Source: Vicinamibacterales bacterium (GTDB taxonomy: Bacteria; Acidobacteriota; Vicinamibacteria; Vicinamibacterales; UBA2999). Taken from it: a DNA stretch of 64,000 nt. Position numbers and translations under genes: made by a program. Shown one piece after another: positions 8,698 to 17,885 of this stretch (positions within the stretch are counted from its first letter, which is position 1; each line of letters starts with the position of its first letter). The DNA is taken from contig JBAZYO010000008.1 in the NCBI GenBank assembly GCA_041659285.1, positions 124,001-188,000 of the forward strand, written 5' to 3'. Under the pieces are notes generated by a model. The model was not told the DNA's origin. It searched no databases and saw only the letters and a program-made list of their open reading frames with translations.

Positions 8698-9948
8698 CTA
8701 CTGCCGGGAGACGACGATGATGACGTCGACCGTGGCTGCGGCTGCAACGTCCACACCGGCTGAGATGACGTCAGTGCGTCCATGACGCACGGCTTGAACT
8801 CGCCACTCGGGCGACAGCCCGCTGATCTGAAGTATCCGCGTGCCAAATAGCCGGTCGATTTCGAAGTGCCCGTCCGGACCGACGTCAACCTCGTCTCGTC
8901 CCAGCGGTTCGACACTCACGCCGTCGTAAACCCAGACTGCCTCGACCCGCAAGCCGTCAACTGGAGGAATGCCGCCGCGTTCAGCCACGATCCTGCCAGT
9001 GATGCGCCCGATGGGCGCCAACCGCAGCGCCACGTCGTAGCCGCCCTCGACGAGGTCGACCACCTCGAACGCGGCCACGGTGCCTCGTGGCGTCTGTGCC
9101 CTTGCGTAGACGAAGTAACGACCCTCGCGCAGTCCGTCAATCGTGCCTGTGCCTTCGGCCGACAAGTCGAGTCGCCGCGACATTCGCGGTGTCGCGGACG
9201 CCACCATCGCGGTGACGTCTGTGATGTCAGATGTCGAGGACGAGACATTCGCCGTGATGGAACTGAAGGCAATATACGGCAACACAATCGTGACGCCGGT
9301 AATCCGCTCGCCAGACGCGACCTCGAGGAATTGCCCACCCAGCGGATAGAACGCCAGCGGTGGTTGAGATGCACCAGGTGTCGCCGGTGGCTGCACCGCC
9401 AGCCGGTCTTCGCCGGGCATGAGGTTAGTCAACTCGAAGGACCCATCGCGCGCTGTGACCGCTCGATTGCCGGACGCAATGCCAAGTTGGCTGGCGACAC
9501 CGGCACCGGCAACGGGGCGGCCTTCGTGATCGAGCACCACGCCCCTGATACTGGCGCCGCGCGGCATCCGAAAGTCGACTGCGGACAGCCGCTGATCGCG
9601 GACGACCGAGACGCTCACGCATTGCATCCGATATCGATCGACGGCGCCGTAACAGCTGCGTCCGTGGGTCTCGCTCGACGCGGTCACCGTGTATGAGCCA
9701 TCCGCGATGCCGGCAAACTCGTAAGTGCCTTCGCTCGTGGTCTTCCGCTCGGCTGCGCGCATCGACCGCGGATCGAATAGACGCACGACGACCGCGCCCA
9801 GCGGCTCAGCGGACGCGGCATCGATCACCCTGCCTCGGATAGCGGAGGACCCGGGACCAATCGGTCCAGGCCCAGCGGTTTGCGCGGAAAGACCGGCGGT
9901 CAGGATTGCCGCGGCCATCACGATGTCAACGAGTAGGACGTGACGCAT
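8698..9948 (-). CDS. Secreted carboxypeptidase-regulatory-like domain protein
   Basis: The start is placed at ATG 9948, which gives a good signal peptide (MRHVLLVDIVMAAAILTAGLSAQ); longer in-frame extensions upstream have no support. The mature protein is built of repeated beta-sandwich units of CarboxypepD_reg type: IRGRVIDAASAEPLGAVVV with EGTYEFAGIADGSYTV, then IRGVVLDHEGRPVAGAGV with GSFELTNLMPGE, and a later ITGRIVAE unit. Such proteins are abundant in Acidobacteriota and usually act at the cell surface or in the periplasm; no catalytic domain is seen. It is divergent from the cupin gene, with 40 bp between start codons holding overlapping -10 hexamers. Confidence 0.8.
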   Translation of the reverse strand: MRHVLLVDIVMAAAILTAGLSAQTAGPGPIGPGSSAIRGRVIDAASAEPLGAVVVRLFDPRSMRAAERKTTSEGTYEFAGIADGSYTVTASSETHGRSCYGAVDRYRMQCVSVSVVRDQRLSAVDFRMPRGASIRGVVLDHEGRPVAGAGVASQLGIASGNRAVTARDGSFELTNLMPGEDRLAVQPPATPGASQPPLAFYPLGGQFLEVASGERITGVTIVLPYIAFSSITANVSSSTSDITDVTAMVASATPRMSRRLDLSAEGTGTIDGLREGRYFVYARAQTPRGTVAAFEVVDLVEGGYDVALRLAPIGRITGRIVAERGGIPPVDGLRVEAVWVYDGVSVEPLGRDEVDVGPDGHFEIDRLFGTRILQISGLSPEWRVQAVRHGRTDVISAGVDVAAAATVDVIIVVSRQ

Positions 9949-9973
9949 TTGGTTCGTTCGATGGACGGGGAAT

Positions 9974-9981
9974 GGTATAAC
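9974..9981. promoter_or_regulatory. Overlapping divergent -10 hexamers (GGTATAAC) between the regulatory-like and cupin genes
   Basis: On the plus strand TATAAC (9976-9981) ends 7 nt before the cupin ATG, the spacing of a leaderless promoter. On the minus strand the same bases read TATACC (9979-9974), 25 nt before the ATG at 9948. TTCGTT at 9953-9958 lies 17 bp upstream of TATAAC as a weak -35. Confidence 0.45.
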
Positions 9982-9988
9982 ACGCGCC

Positions 9989-10480
9989 ATGCGGCAAATC
10001 ATTTGCGGGGTAGTGGTGGCGATCGGGGTTGGCTGGTCCGTGGTGGCGGCGCAGAACGCGCCCCAGGCGGCGCCTGTGGCTCCCGCGCCGGGCTCGCCCG
10101 CCACCTACAAGCCGGCGAACGAGCTCGCCGACGTGCTCAAGGCGGCGGTGGCGAACGCCGGTGGGATGACGACCTCGCCGGTGTCGAATACGGACCAGTA
10201 CCGCGTCAACGTGGTCCACCGCGTGAAGCCCGCGGGAGCGCTCGCCCACGCCGGCAATACCGAACTGCACTACATCATCGATGGTTCCGCGACCGTCGTC
10301 ACCGGCGGCACCATCGTGCGTGGCACGGGCGGCGCGGCGTCGGCCACCATCGCGAACGGCGTCACGCAGAAGGTGTCGAAGGGCGACGTGATCATCGTTC
10401 CCGCCAACTCCCCGCACTGGTATTCCGCCGTCGACGGTTCGGTCACCTACCTCGAAGTCCGCTGGCTCGTCCCGAAATAG
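9989..10480 (+). CDS. Secreted single-domain cupin protein
   Basis: Protein of 163 residues with a signal peptide (MRQIICGVVVAIGVGWSVVAAQ). Residues about 70-155 form one cupin barrel: LAHAGNTELHYIIDGSATVVTGG as motif 1 (its first metal-binding His/Glu positions partly conserved), and KGDVIIVPANSPHWYSAV as motif 2 with the usual G-D-..-P..-P-H pattern. Exported cupins of this size occur often in Acidobacteriota; a small-molecule or sugar-binding or isomerase role is possible but cannot be inferred. The predicted mRNA is leaderless. Confidence 0.85.
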   Translation: MRQIICGVVVAIGVGWSVVAAQNAPQAAPVAPAPGSPATYKPANELADVLKAAVANAGGMTTSPVSNTDQYRVNVVHRVKPAGALAHAGNTELHYIIDGSATVVTGGTIVRGTGGAASATIANGVTQKVSKGDVIIVPANSPHWYSAVDGSVTYLEVRWLVPK

Positions 10481-10496
10481 GGGTCGGGGGTCGTTT

Positions 10497-11447
10497 TCAG
10501 GGCCGGTAGATCGTCGGCGCGGAACCGTACTCGTCCTGCCACACGCGTACCATCTCGCCGATGGTGGCCCACACGATGTCGCGCTGCGCGACGCCGTCGG
10601 CCAGTTGATCGAGAACGGTGGCGACGCTGGTCAGCAGCGTGGCGTCGTCATCCAGTTCGCACTGCTCGACCATGATGGTCGCGGTATACATGCCCGGCGC
10701 CAGCGTGCCGGCGCGCAGCCGCGCCAGCAGGTCCAGCACCCCGTCCGCCGAGAGGTGCTCGCCGGCGCCGGGGAAGTTGCCGACGTTGATCAATGGCTGC
10801 GCGGCATCGTGGGTGTGGAAGTCGGTGGCGCTCTTCGGCCGCCAGATGCCGGAGGCATTGGAGTCGCTGCGGTGACCCGCCGACGCCGCGCCCCATAGCA
10901 CGCGCGCGTTCCACGTGTAGGCGTAGCGCGCCGCCGCCATCGGCTCCATCATGCGGGTCCAACTCTGGTTGGCCGTCGGGAACCACGTGAAGCCGCCGAC
11001 AATGCCGCTGTCGGCGACGTTGAGGGCGGCAAGCGTGGCGGCCACGTCGGCGTAGTTGTAGCCGCGCTTCTCGTGCGAGTGCGCGTCCACCTGGATGTGC
11101 GCGGGCGACACGCGCGACAGGTATTCGAGGATGTTGAGGCCGCTGGTGGTGGCCCGGGCCGAGGCGCTGTCCCAGTCGGCCACGCGGAGCTGGTATTCCC
11201 ACTCCGACTGCATGTTCCAGGCGGCGCCCCGCTCGACGATGAGGCGGGCCATGGCGAGCGTGGCCTCGCGATTGCGCAGGTAGCGGGCCTGGTCGGTGAC
11301 TACCGGCTGGCAGTTCGGGTTCGAGATCGACTCTTCGTTGTGCGTGACGAAGGCGGCGTAGATGCGGGTGCGCACCGCCGCAGACTGGGCCTGCGCCGCG
11401 ATTACGGTGACGCCGGCGAGCGTGGCTACGAGGGCAAGGGTGCGCAT
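10497..11447 (-). CDS. Secreted protein of unknown function
   Basis: Protein of 316 residues beginning with a signal peptide (MRTLALVATLAGVTVIAAQAQ) and preceded by an excellent ribosome binding site (AGGAGG 5 nt before the ATG). The body has ordered alpha/beta character with several conserved-looking polar clusters (FVTHNEES, HIQVDAHSHEKRGYNY, DFHTHDAAQPL, MVEQCELDDD). The His/Asp-rich segments and alternating strands recall TIM-barrel hydrolases or deacetylases, but I do not recognise a family and assign no activity. It lies convergent to the cupin gene, 16 bp away, and divergent from the acyl-activating gene. Confidence 0.7.
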   Translation of the reverse strand: MRTLALVATLAGVTVIAAQAQSAAVRTRIYAAFVTHNEESISNPNCQPVVTDQARYLRNREATLAMARLIVERGAAWNMQSEWEYQLRVADWDSASARATTSGLNILEYLSRVSPAHIQVDAHSHEKRGYNYADVAATLAALNVADSGIVGGFTWFPTANQSWTRMMEPMAAARYAYTWNARVLWGAASAGHRSDSNASGIWRPKSATDFHTHDAAQPLINVGNFPGAGEHLSADGVLDLLARLRAGTLAPGMYTATIMVEQCELDDDATLLTSVATVLDQLADGVAQRDIVWATIGEMVRVWQDEYGSAPTIYRP

Positions 11448-11464
11448 ATTTCCTCCTGCCCTCT

Positions 11465-14188
11465 ATGACCGCTGCCGCCGCGCAAAGGTTTAGAATCTAC
11501 CCGTTGGCTCCCCAAACCCTGTGGTCGATGTTTGCCGATACCGTTGCGCGTTTCGGCAAGCGCACGGCCATCGAGATTCAGCGCCCCGACCGCGTTGACC
11601 GCTTCACCTACCGGCAACTGCACGACCTGGCGGTGGCGCACGGGTCGTGGCTGGTGTCGAACGGCGTCCAACCCGGCGACCGCTGCGCCATCCTCGCCCA
11701 CAACGACGCGCACTGGTGCGCGGTCTACCTGGGGATCCTCCGAGCCGGCGCGACGGCCGTGCCGCTCGACACCAACTACTCGGCCAAGCAGGTCGCCACC
11801 ATCCTCCGCGACTCTGGCTCGCGACTGCTGTTCGTCAGCGAGCGCCTCCGCCCGGTTGTGGCCGAGGCCCTGAACGATGGGCTGATCGACTCGGGGATCG
11901 ACATCGTCGACCTGCACTCGGCACCCGGCACCAGTGCACCCCTCGCACCCGAGGCACAGTACGCACCCGAGGCACCGGCGGTGATTTTGTACACCTCGGG
12001 AACGACCTCCGATCCGAAAGGCGTGGTGTTGTCCCACGCCAACCTGCTGGCGGAGCGGGACGCGGCGTTCAAGGTCGTCACCGTCACCCATCAGGACGGG
12101 CTGCTCGGCGTGCTGCCGCTGTTCCACTCGCTGGCGCAGCTGGCCAACTTGCTGCTCCCCTTCGCCGTCGGCGCGCGCGTCGTCTACCTGGAGACCATCA
12201 ACTCGACGGATCTGGTGCGGGCGCTGTCGGAGCGGCAGATCACGATCTTCTGCTGCGTGCCGCAGTTCTTCTACCTGATTCACCAGCGGGTGATGAAGCA
12301 GGTTGAGACCTCCGGTTTCGTGACGCGGCTGGTGTTCCGGGTCCTGCTGGAGTCGAGCTTCCGGTTGCGCCGGATGGGCATCAATGCCGGGCCGCTCTTC
12401 TTCGGCAAGGTCCACAAGATCATGGGCCGCAAGATGCGCCTGTTCGTGACCGGCGGATCGAAGTTCGACCCGGCGATTGGCCGCGACTTGTATGCGTTGG
12501 GTTTCACCATTCTCCAGGCCTACGGTCTCACCGAGACCAGCGCCGCCGCCAGCATCAGCATGCCGGGCGAGGCGCACATCGACACCGTGGGCCGGCCGCT
12601 GCCGGGCGTGCAGATCAAAATCCTGCCGCCCGAGGCGTCCGGTCAGGATGGCGAGATCGCCATTTGCGGACCCATCGTGATGCAGGGTTACTTCAATCGC
12701 CCTGACGCCACCGCGCAGGTGATGAAGGACGGCTGGTTCCTGACCGGCGACCTGGGCCGGTTCGACGCCGAGGGCCGCCTGCAGATCACCGGCCGCAAGA
12801 AGGAGATGATCGTGCTGGCGTCGGGGAAGAATATCTACCCCGAAGAGATCGAGGCGCACTACCGCCAGTCACCGTACGTGAAGGAGATTTGCGTGATGGG
12901 GGTGGTGGAGCCGGGCCGGCCCACCACCGAGCGGCTCCATGCCGTGGTGGTGCCGGATCTCGACCTGATGCGCGAGCGGAAGATCGTCAACGCCGGCGAC
13001 ATCATTCGGTTCGAGGTCGAAGGGCTCGCGGTCGGCCTGCCGGCGCACAAGCGCGTGCTGGGCTACGACATCTGGTTCGAGCCGCTGCCGCGCACCACCA
13101 CGCAAAAAATCCAGCGGCACGAGGTCGAGCGGCGGGTGCGCGAGCGCCAGGCATCGGCCGCTCAGGGCGACGCGGCGCCGTTGTCGGAAGCGGACAGCTC
13201 CTGGCTGAACGACGCGCACGTGTCATCGGCGGCAGGAATGATTCAGGCGCGGCTGCGCGGCCGGGCGCGCGTGCGTCCGGACGCCAACCTCGAGCTGGAT
13301 CTCGGGCTCGACTCCATGGAGCGGGTCGAGTTGCTCACCGAACTCGAGCAGCGCTTCAACGTGAAGGTGCCGCAGTCGGCCACCCACGAGATCTTCACGG
13401 TGCAGCAGTTGGTGGAGGCGGTGCGGCCCGGGTCCAACAACGACCGCCTCGTCGCCTTCGCGCAGGGCGCGGGACCCTCTGACGAATCCTGGGCGGTGAT
13501 GTTGCGCGATCTTCCGCCCACCAGCGACCCGGCGCTTGGCGGATTGCTGGAGCGACGGCCCATCGCGACGCCGATCATGTTTGCGCTGTCAAAGGTCGTT
13601 CGCGTGGCGCTCGGCCGGGTGCGCGTGTCCGGACTCGACCAGCTGCCGAAAGACGGCGCCTTCATCATCAGCCCGAATCACCAAAGCTATCTCGACCCGC
13701 TCTTCGTGGTCGGCGTGTTGCCGTACCGCGTCTGGCGCAACCTGTTCTACGTCGGCGCGGTCGAGTACTTCGAGAGCCCGTTCACGCGCTGGGTGGCGCG
13801 GACCATCAACCTGGTGCCGGTCGATGCCGACTCGAACCTGGTGCCGGCGATGAAGGCCGGCGCGTTCGGCCTGGCGCACGGCAAGACCCTGGTGCTGTTT
13901 CCGGAAGGCGAGCGGTCGATCGACGGCACCGTGAAGCGGTTCAAGAAAGGGTCGCCGATCCTGGCGCAGCACCTCGGTGTGCCGATCGTGCCGGTGGCGA
14001 TCAAGGGGATCTACGAACTGTGGCCGCGCAACCGGCCATTGAACTGGAAGCTCCTGCTGCCGTGGAGCGGCCACCGCGTCACCGTCGCGTTCGGCGAGCC
14101 GATGACGTTCGCGGAAGGGGAGAACTACGGCGAGGGCGCCATGCGACTCCGCGAGCGCGTCGCCGGGATGTGGAACCGGGAGTCCTGA
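11465..14188 (+). CDS. Acyl-activating enzyme (AMP-binding) + acyl carrier + PlsC acyltransferase fusion
   Basis: Protein of 907 residues with three domains. Residues about 10-560 are an adenylate-forming acyl-CoA/acyl-ACP synthetase with LYTSGTTSDPKGVVLSHAN (ATP-binding P-loop), YGLTETSAA and TGDLGRFD. Residues about 585-660 are an acyl-carrier domain, with Ser in LGLDSMERVEL as the phosphopantetheine site. Residues about 700-905 are a PlsC-type glycerolipid acyltransferase with NHQSYLDP (H-x4-D catalytic motif) and FPEGERS. It resembles Aas-type lipid recycling proteins but carries its own ACP, so it may activate a fatty acid, hold it, and pass it to a lysophospholipid. The start is uncertain: TAGAAT at 11491 and a TTG at 11504 fit a leaderless start 13 residues downstream. 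Residues about 152-171 are encoded by a 9-mer tandem array. Confidence 0.88.
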   Translation: MTAAAAQRFRIYPLAPQTLWSMFADTVARFGKRTAIEIQRPDRVDRFTYRQLHDLAVAHGSWLVSNGVQPGDRCAILAHNDAHWCAVYLGILRAGATAVPLDTNYSAKQVATILRDSGSRLLFVSERLRPVVAEALNDGLIDSGIDIVDLHSAPGTSAPLAPEAQYAPEAPAVILYTSGTTSDPKGVVLSHANLLAERDAAFKVVTVTHQDGLLGVLPLFHSLAQLANLLLPFAVGARVVYLETINSTDLVRALSERQITIFCCVPQFFYLIHQRVMKQVETSGFVTRLVFRVLLESSFRLRRMGINAGPLFFGKVHKIMGRKMRLFVTGGSKFDPAIGRDLYALGFTILQAYGLTETSAAASISMPGEAHIDTVGRPLPGVQIKILPPEASGQDGEIAICGPIVMQGYFNRPDATAQVMKDGWFLTGDLGRFDAEGRLQITGRKKEMIVLASGKNIYPEEIEAHYRQSPYVKEICVMGVVEPGRPTTERLHAVVVPDLDLMRERKIVNAGDIIRFEVEGLAVGLPAHKRVLGYDIWFEPLPRTTTQKIQRHEVERRVRERQASAAQGDAAPLSEADSSWLNDAHVSSAAGMIQARLRGRARVRPDANLELDLGLDSMERVELLTELEQRFNVKVPQSATHEIFTVQQLVEAVRPGSNNDRLVAFAQGAGPSDESWAVMLRDLPPTSDPALGGLLERRPIATPIMFALSKVVRVALGRVRVSGLDQLPKDGAFIISPNHQSYLDPLFVVGVLPYRVWRNLFYVGAVEYFESPFTRWVARTINLVPVDADSNLVPAMKAGAFGLAHGKTLVLFPEGERSIDGTVKRFKKGSPILAQHLGVPIVPVAIKGIYELWPRNRPLNWKLLLPWSGHRVTVAFGEPMTFAEGENYGEGAMRLRERVAGMWNRES
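11491..11496 (+). promoter_or_regulatory. Candidate -10 (TAGAAT) 7 nt before an in-frame TTG
   Basis: TAGAAT ends exactly 7 nt before TTG 11504, in frame with the acyl-activating gene. The same spacing is seen before several other genes here, so translation may begin at 11504 rather than 11465. Confidence 0.35.
11921..11976. repeat. 9-mer tandem array (CACCNNNNG type) inside the acyl-activating gene
   Basis: Four clean 9-mers (CACCCCTCG, CACCCGAGG, CACAGTACG, CACCCGAGG) run from 11937 to 11972, with degenerate units before and a CACC after. Translated in frame it gives the Ala/Pro-rich linker APLAPEAQYAPEAPA. The same unit type occurs at 27233. Confidence 0.6.
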
Positions 14189-14203
14189 TCGGGTCGCGCC
14201 TCG

Positions 14204-14878
14204 CTACGTCGACCGCTGATGCGCTTCGGCGGCGCCCCCGAATCGAGTGCAGAAGGCCGCGAGGCCCGTCGAGTTCGGATTGATGAACTCCACGCCGGCC
14301 CGGTACTGGACGGTTCCGCCGGCCGGCACCGCGATCGACCACGCGACGGTCCCCTGGCACCGCATCTCGCCGCCCTCATCCGGCAACACCACGCGCACGA
14401 CCTGAGAGGGGCGGAGGCGCGTCGATACCTGCACCTGCGCACCCGTCACCGACAGGTCGACGAGATGCCCCGACTCGCCGTTGACGACAACGGCGCGGCG
14501 GTTCATCGGGTAGCGCGCGGCCTGGCGCGTGCCGGCGCGATCGAGCGGGCGTGACGTCTCGAGCAGGGCGTCTTCTCCGGACAGCGTCGTCTGCGCCAGC
14601 ATCAACGGCGCCCGGTCCTCGTCTTCGATCAGGACGCGAACCGCAGTGCCGATCCCGGGTTTGGACTTGAGCCCGGCGACGAGCGAGGCGCCGCGCGACG
14701 AGGCGGCGAACGTCTGGTGGATGACCAGGATCTCCGGGGGGTGGGTCTCGATCGCGGCCAGCACATGGAGTGAATCGGCGTCCGAATACACGGCCACGCG
14801 CGACGTGCTCCCCAGGCGCGCTCGCACGAGCGTCAGGTGCTCGGACCTGACAATGATGGCGGCAGTTGGAAAGTCCAT
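14204..14878 (-). CDS. PilZ domain protein with a receiver-like N-terminal domain
   Basis: Starting at ATG 14878 the protein has 224 residues. Residues about 1-105 have the size and pattern of a response-regulator receiver (AIIVRSEHLTLVRARLG, ILVIHQTFAASSRG), but the phosphoacceptor Asp position is His, so it is probably not phosphorylated. Residues about 125-215 are a PilZ domain with the c-di-GMP-binding signature RxxxR (ARYPMNRR) and DLSVTGAQV (D-x-S-x-x-G). It probably acts as a c-di-GMP-responsive adaptor in the cytoplasm. It sits downstream of serB on the same strand, 95 bp away. Confidence 0.82.
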   Translation of the reverse strand: MDFPTAAIIVRSEHLTLVRARLGSTSRVAVYSDADSLHVLAAIETHPPEILVIHQTFAASSRGASLVAGLKSKPGIGTAVRVLIEDEDRAPLMLAQTTLSGEDALLETSRPLDRAGTRQAARYPMNRRAVVVNGESGHLVDLSVTGAQVQVSTRLRPSQVVRVVLPDEGGEMRCQGTVAWSIAVPAGGTVQYRAGVEFINPNSTGLAAFCTRFGGAAEAHQRST

Positions 14879-14973
14879 GGGACGGAATCGCGGCACATCC
14901 GCCGCCAACGTGGCGTGGTAGTTACAGCATAGACGAGTTCCGTCCCAAGACGAAGATCCAGTGGGCGGCGAAA

Positions 14974-16212
14974 TCATCTTTCTGGACTGATGTCCCGATC
15001 GCGCACGCCGATCAGATAGAGAATCCCGTCGAGCCCCAGCGACGAGATCGACTGCCCGGCGCTCGAGCGCACGAGCGGCTTGGCGCGGAACGCAATCCCC
15101 AGGCCGGCGAGCCTGAGCATCGGCAGATCGTTGGCGCCGTCGCCGACGGCGATGCATTGCTCGAGACTCAGGCCCTCGCTCGCCGCAATCACCTGCAGCA
15201 TCTCCGCCTTGCGGGCGCCGTCAACAATGGGCGGCACGACGTTGCCGGTGACGACCCCGTCGCGAAGTTCGAGCGTGTTGGCGTGCAGGTGGTCGATGCC
15301 GAGGCGCTTCTGCAGCACGCTCCCGAAGAACGTGAAGCCGCCGGACAGGATGGCGGTCTTGTAGCCCAGCCGGCGCAGCGTGCTCACCAGGCGTTCCGCG
15401 CCATCGGTCAGCGGAATGCGCTCGATCACCTGCTGCAACGCCGATTCAGGGAGGCCCTTGAGCAGTCCCACGCGGCGGCGGAACGAGGCCTGGAAGTCCA
15501 GCTCGCCCCTCATCGCCGCCTCGGTGATCGCCCGCACCTGGGCGCCGACCCCGGCCAGCGCGGCCAACTCGTCGATCACCTCACCCTGGATCAGGGTCGA
15601 GTCCATGTCGAACGCGACCAGCCGCCGGTTGCGGCGGAAGATCGAATCGTGCTGGAATGCCACATCGACGTCCCCGGCCGCGGTCATCGTCGCCAGGCCG
15701 GTGCGCACGGCATCCTCGTCGACGAGGGTGGCGGCATCGGGCGAGGTGGCCGTGAACTCGACGCAGAAGCGCGGATGGCTGTCGTCCGGCAGCAGCGGCA
15801 CGCGCGACGACAGTCGATCGATGCGGTCGATGTTCAGCCCGGCCGACGCCAGCACGCCCGACACCTGCGCGATGTGCGAGGCGCCAATCGCCGGTCCGAG
15901 TAGCGTGATGATGAACCGCCGGCGCGCCTGCGCATTCACCCAGGCCGCGTACTCATCCGACGTGGAAGCCGAGAACTTCACCTCCACCCCGAGACGATGG
16001 GATTCGAGGAGGAGGTCGGTGAGCAGCGCCGACGAACGCAGCTCCTCGCGGAGTTCGATCAGGATGCCGAACGCCAGCCCGTCGTGAATCACCGCCTGGC
16101 CGATGTCCAGCACGCGCACGTCGTAGCGCGCGAGGATCGAGGTGAGGGCGTGGGTGAGCCCGGGCCGATCGTGGCCCGTCACCCGAATCAGGAGGGCGCT
16201 CGCGTTGATCAA
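14974..16212 (-). CDS. serB: Phosphoserine phosphatase SerB with N-terminal ACT domains
   Basis: Protein of 412 residues. The N-terminal half has two ACT-like regulatory domains (LLIRVTGHDRPGLTHALTSI and a second near RRRFIITLLGPAIGASHIAQV). The C-terminal half is the HAD phosphatase: AFDMDSTLIQGEVIDELA (motif I, nucleophile Asp), AILSGGFTFF (motif II), and ECIAVGDGANDLPML near VGDGANDL (motif IV). The enzyme dephosphorylates L-3-phosphoserine in the last step of serine synthesis, with serine likely sensed by the ACT domains. The start is TTG, overlapping the stop of the upstream hydrolase by 4 bp, which implies translational coupling. Confidence 0.95.
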   Translation of the reverse strand: MINASALLIRVTGHDRPGLTHALTSILARYDVRVLDIGQAVIHDGLAFGILIELREELRSSALLTDLLLESHRLGVEVKFSASTSDEYAAWVNAQARRRFIITLLGPAIGASHIAQVSGVLASAGLNIDRIDRLSSRVPLLPDDSHPRFCVEFTATSPDAATLVDEDAVRTGLATMTAAGDVDVAFQHDSIFRRNRRLVAFDMDSTLIQGEVIDELAALAGVGAQVRAITEAAMRGELDFQASFRRRVGLLKGLPESALQQVIERIPLTDGAERLVSTLRRLGYKTAILSGGFTFFGSVLQKRLGIDHLHANTLELRDGVVTGNVVPPIVDGARKAEMLQVIAASEGLSLEQCIAVGDGANDLPMLRLAGLGIAFRAKPLVRSSAGQSISSLGLDGILYLIGVRDRDISPER

Positions 16213-17885
16213 TACCGTAGCGCCTTGGTCATGAAGGCGGCAATGGCCGCGCCGGCCTGAGGCGTGACCTTCGCATCGGACCCGAGCGACGGATACTCCG
16301 CGACCTCGCCGGTCTTTGCGGCCACGAACAGGTGGTTCACGCCCGGGACCTTCACCACCTCGACCTCCGCCTTGGTGTTGCGCGCCCGCGCGAACTCAGC
16401 GAGCTTGTCGGCGTGGTACGGCTTCACCTGCGTGTCCAGCTCACCTTGCAGGATCAGCACGGGCTGGCGGGTGTCGCGCATCGCCCGTTCCGGGTCGAAG
16501 GTCAGGAAGCTGTAGAACCATGGCGTGTCGGCCACTTTGCGGGCGGCCTCAGGCAGGTCCTGCCAGCCGCGGCCCGAAATCACCGCGGCGTTGATTTTCT
16601 CCTGCAGCGCCACCTTCTCCGCGCGCTGCGCGTCGTCCATCTGCATCTGCGCCAGCAGGTGCTTCTGCTGTTCGAGCACGATGGTCGAGCCGTTGGTGGC
16701 GGGTCCCGCCAGCAACGCCATGGCGCCGACCTTGCCGCGCTCGCGGGCGGCCGTGAGCATGGCCACGGCCGCGCCCTCGCTGTGCCCGACCAGTCCGATG
16801 CGCTTCTTGTCCACGCCGTCCTGCTTCTCGAGCCACACCACGACGGCGCGCGCGTCTTCGGCGTAGTCGGCGATCGCCACCGATTCGGCGCGTCCGCCGC
16901 TCTGGCCCACGCCGCGCTTGTCGTAACGAACCACGATGAAGCCGGCGTTCACGAGGTCGCGGGCAAGTTGCCCGAACACCGGGATCCCCGCCACCGTTTC
17001 ATCGCGATCGGTCGGGCCCGACCCACCGATGAGCACCAGCGCCGGGAGCGGGCCCTTGGCATTCGGCGGTCGCGTGATGGTGCCGGCGAGGTTGAAGCCG
17101 AGCGCCGGGATCTTCACGGACTCGTCACCGGGAACGGAGAACGACGCGGTCCGCGACGCCGCCGAGGCGATGTCTTCGCGCGCCATCTCCAGCGTCTGCG
17201 ACGGGATGCTCAACCGCAGCAGGCGGCCGTTGGGATCGGCCCACAAGCTCACCGGCAGTTCCGGCGCCGGCGGCGGGTTGACGAAGACCAGCGAGTAGCG
17301 GCTGGCATTGATCGCCGCGCGCGGCGTGTCGATGCGTTCGGTCGCCACCGCCATCAGCTTGACCGTGACTTCCGCCTGCGGCGCGATGTAGGCCTTCAGC
17401 TCCGCGCCGGGCTTCAGGCCCTGGAGCCGCATGGCCAGCGCGCTGTACGACCCGAGAAACGAATTGGGCAGCACCACCGGATCGGCCGACACCGCGTCCG
17501 CCTTCGACTGCGGCGCGCCCTGCACGGCAATGACGTTGGCGGCCTTGCCGTCGCCGAACGTGGTCTTCAGCGTGACGTCCTGCCCGCGCACGACCCCGTC
17601 CACCAGCAACGACCTGGGCCGCCACTGCGCGTCGTAGATCACTTCCGCCGTGCGCGTGGTGATGTCGATGGGCGGGCCCAGCCGGCTGGAGCCGCGGACA
17701 ATCCAGCCGTCCGCCTGGCGGACCACGGTGACGTCTTCCCGCCCGATTGGCTGGGAACGGAAAAACACCAGAAACGACGTGCCCGGGTCATTGGGCGGCG
17801 GCGGCGGCAGGGCGGCCTGGGCGGCGGCCCCGGTGGCCGTGAACAGGAGCGCAAGCACAACGCCGGTAAGATGGGTGAGGGTCAC
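16209..17885 (-). CDS. Secreted alpha/beta hydrolase (esterase/dienelactone hydrolase-like)
   Basis: Protein of 558 residues with a signal peptide (THLTGVVLALLFTATGAAAQ). Residues about 25-250 form an N-terminal beta-rich domain of unknown role. The C-terminal alpha/beta hydrolase has an oxyanion-type segment (PALVLIGGSGPTDRDE), the nucleophile elbow GHSEGAAVAM, and a likely acid/His pair in LQGELDTQVKP and GVNHLF. It is expected to cleave esters in the periplasm; the substrate is unknown. The GTG start at 17885 is only 15 bp from the divergent ygfZ ATG, so the two promoters must overlap. The gene is coupled to serB downstream. Confidence 0.88.
   Translation of the reverse strand: MTLTHLTGVVLALLFTATGAAAQAALPPPPPNDPGTSFLVFFRSQPIGREDVTVVRQADGWIVRGSSRLGPPIDITTRTAEVIYDAQWRPRSLLVDGVVRGQDVTLKTTFGDGKAANVIAVQGAPQSKADAVSADPVVLPNSFLGSYSALAMRLQGLKPGAELKAYIAPQAEVTVKLMAVATERIDTPRAAINASRYSLVFVNPPPAPELPVSLWADPNGRLLRLSIPSQTLEMAREDIASAASRTASFSVPGDESVKIPALGFNLAGTITRPPNAKGPLPALVLIGGSGPTDRDETVAGIPVFGQLARDLVNAGFIVVRYDKRGVGQSGGRAESVAIADYAEDARAVVVWLEKQDGVDKKRIGLVGHSEGAAVAMLTAARERGKVGAMALLAGPATNGSTIVLEQQKHLLAQMQMDDAQRAEKVALQEKINAAVISGRGWQDLPEAARKVADTPWFYSFLTFDPERAMRDTRQPVLILQGELDTQVKPYHADKLAEFARARNTKAEVEVVKVPGVNHLFVAAKTGEVAEYPSLGSDAKVTPQAGAAIAAFMTKALRY

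Noticed and set aside
14879..15157. Long N-terminal extension of the PilZ protein
   Set aside because: The extension overlaps the serB 3' end in a different frame and is Arg-rich low-complexity sequence; ATG 14878 starts a well-formed domain.
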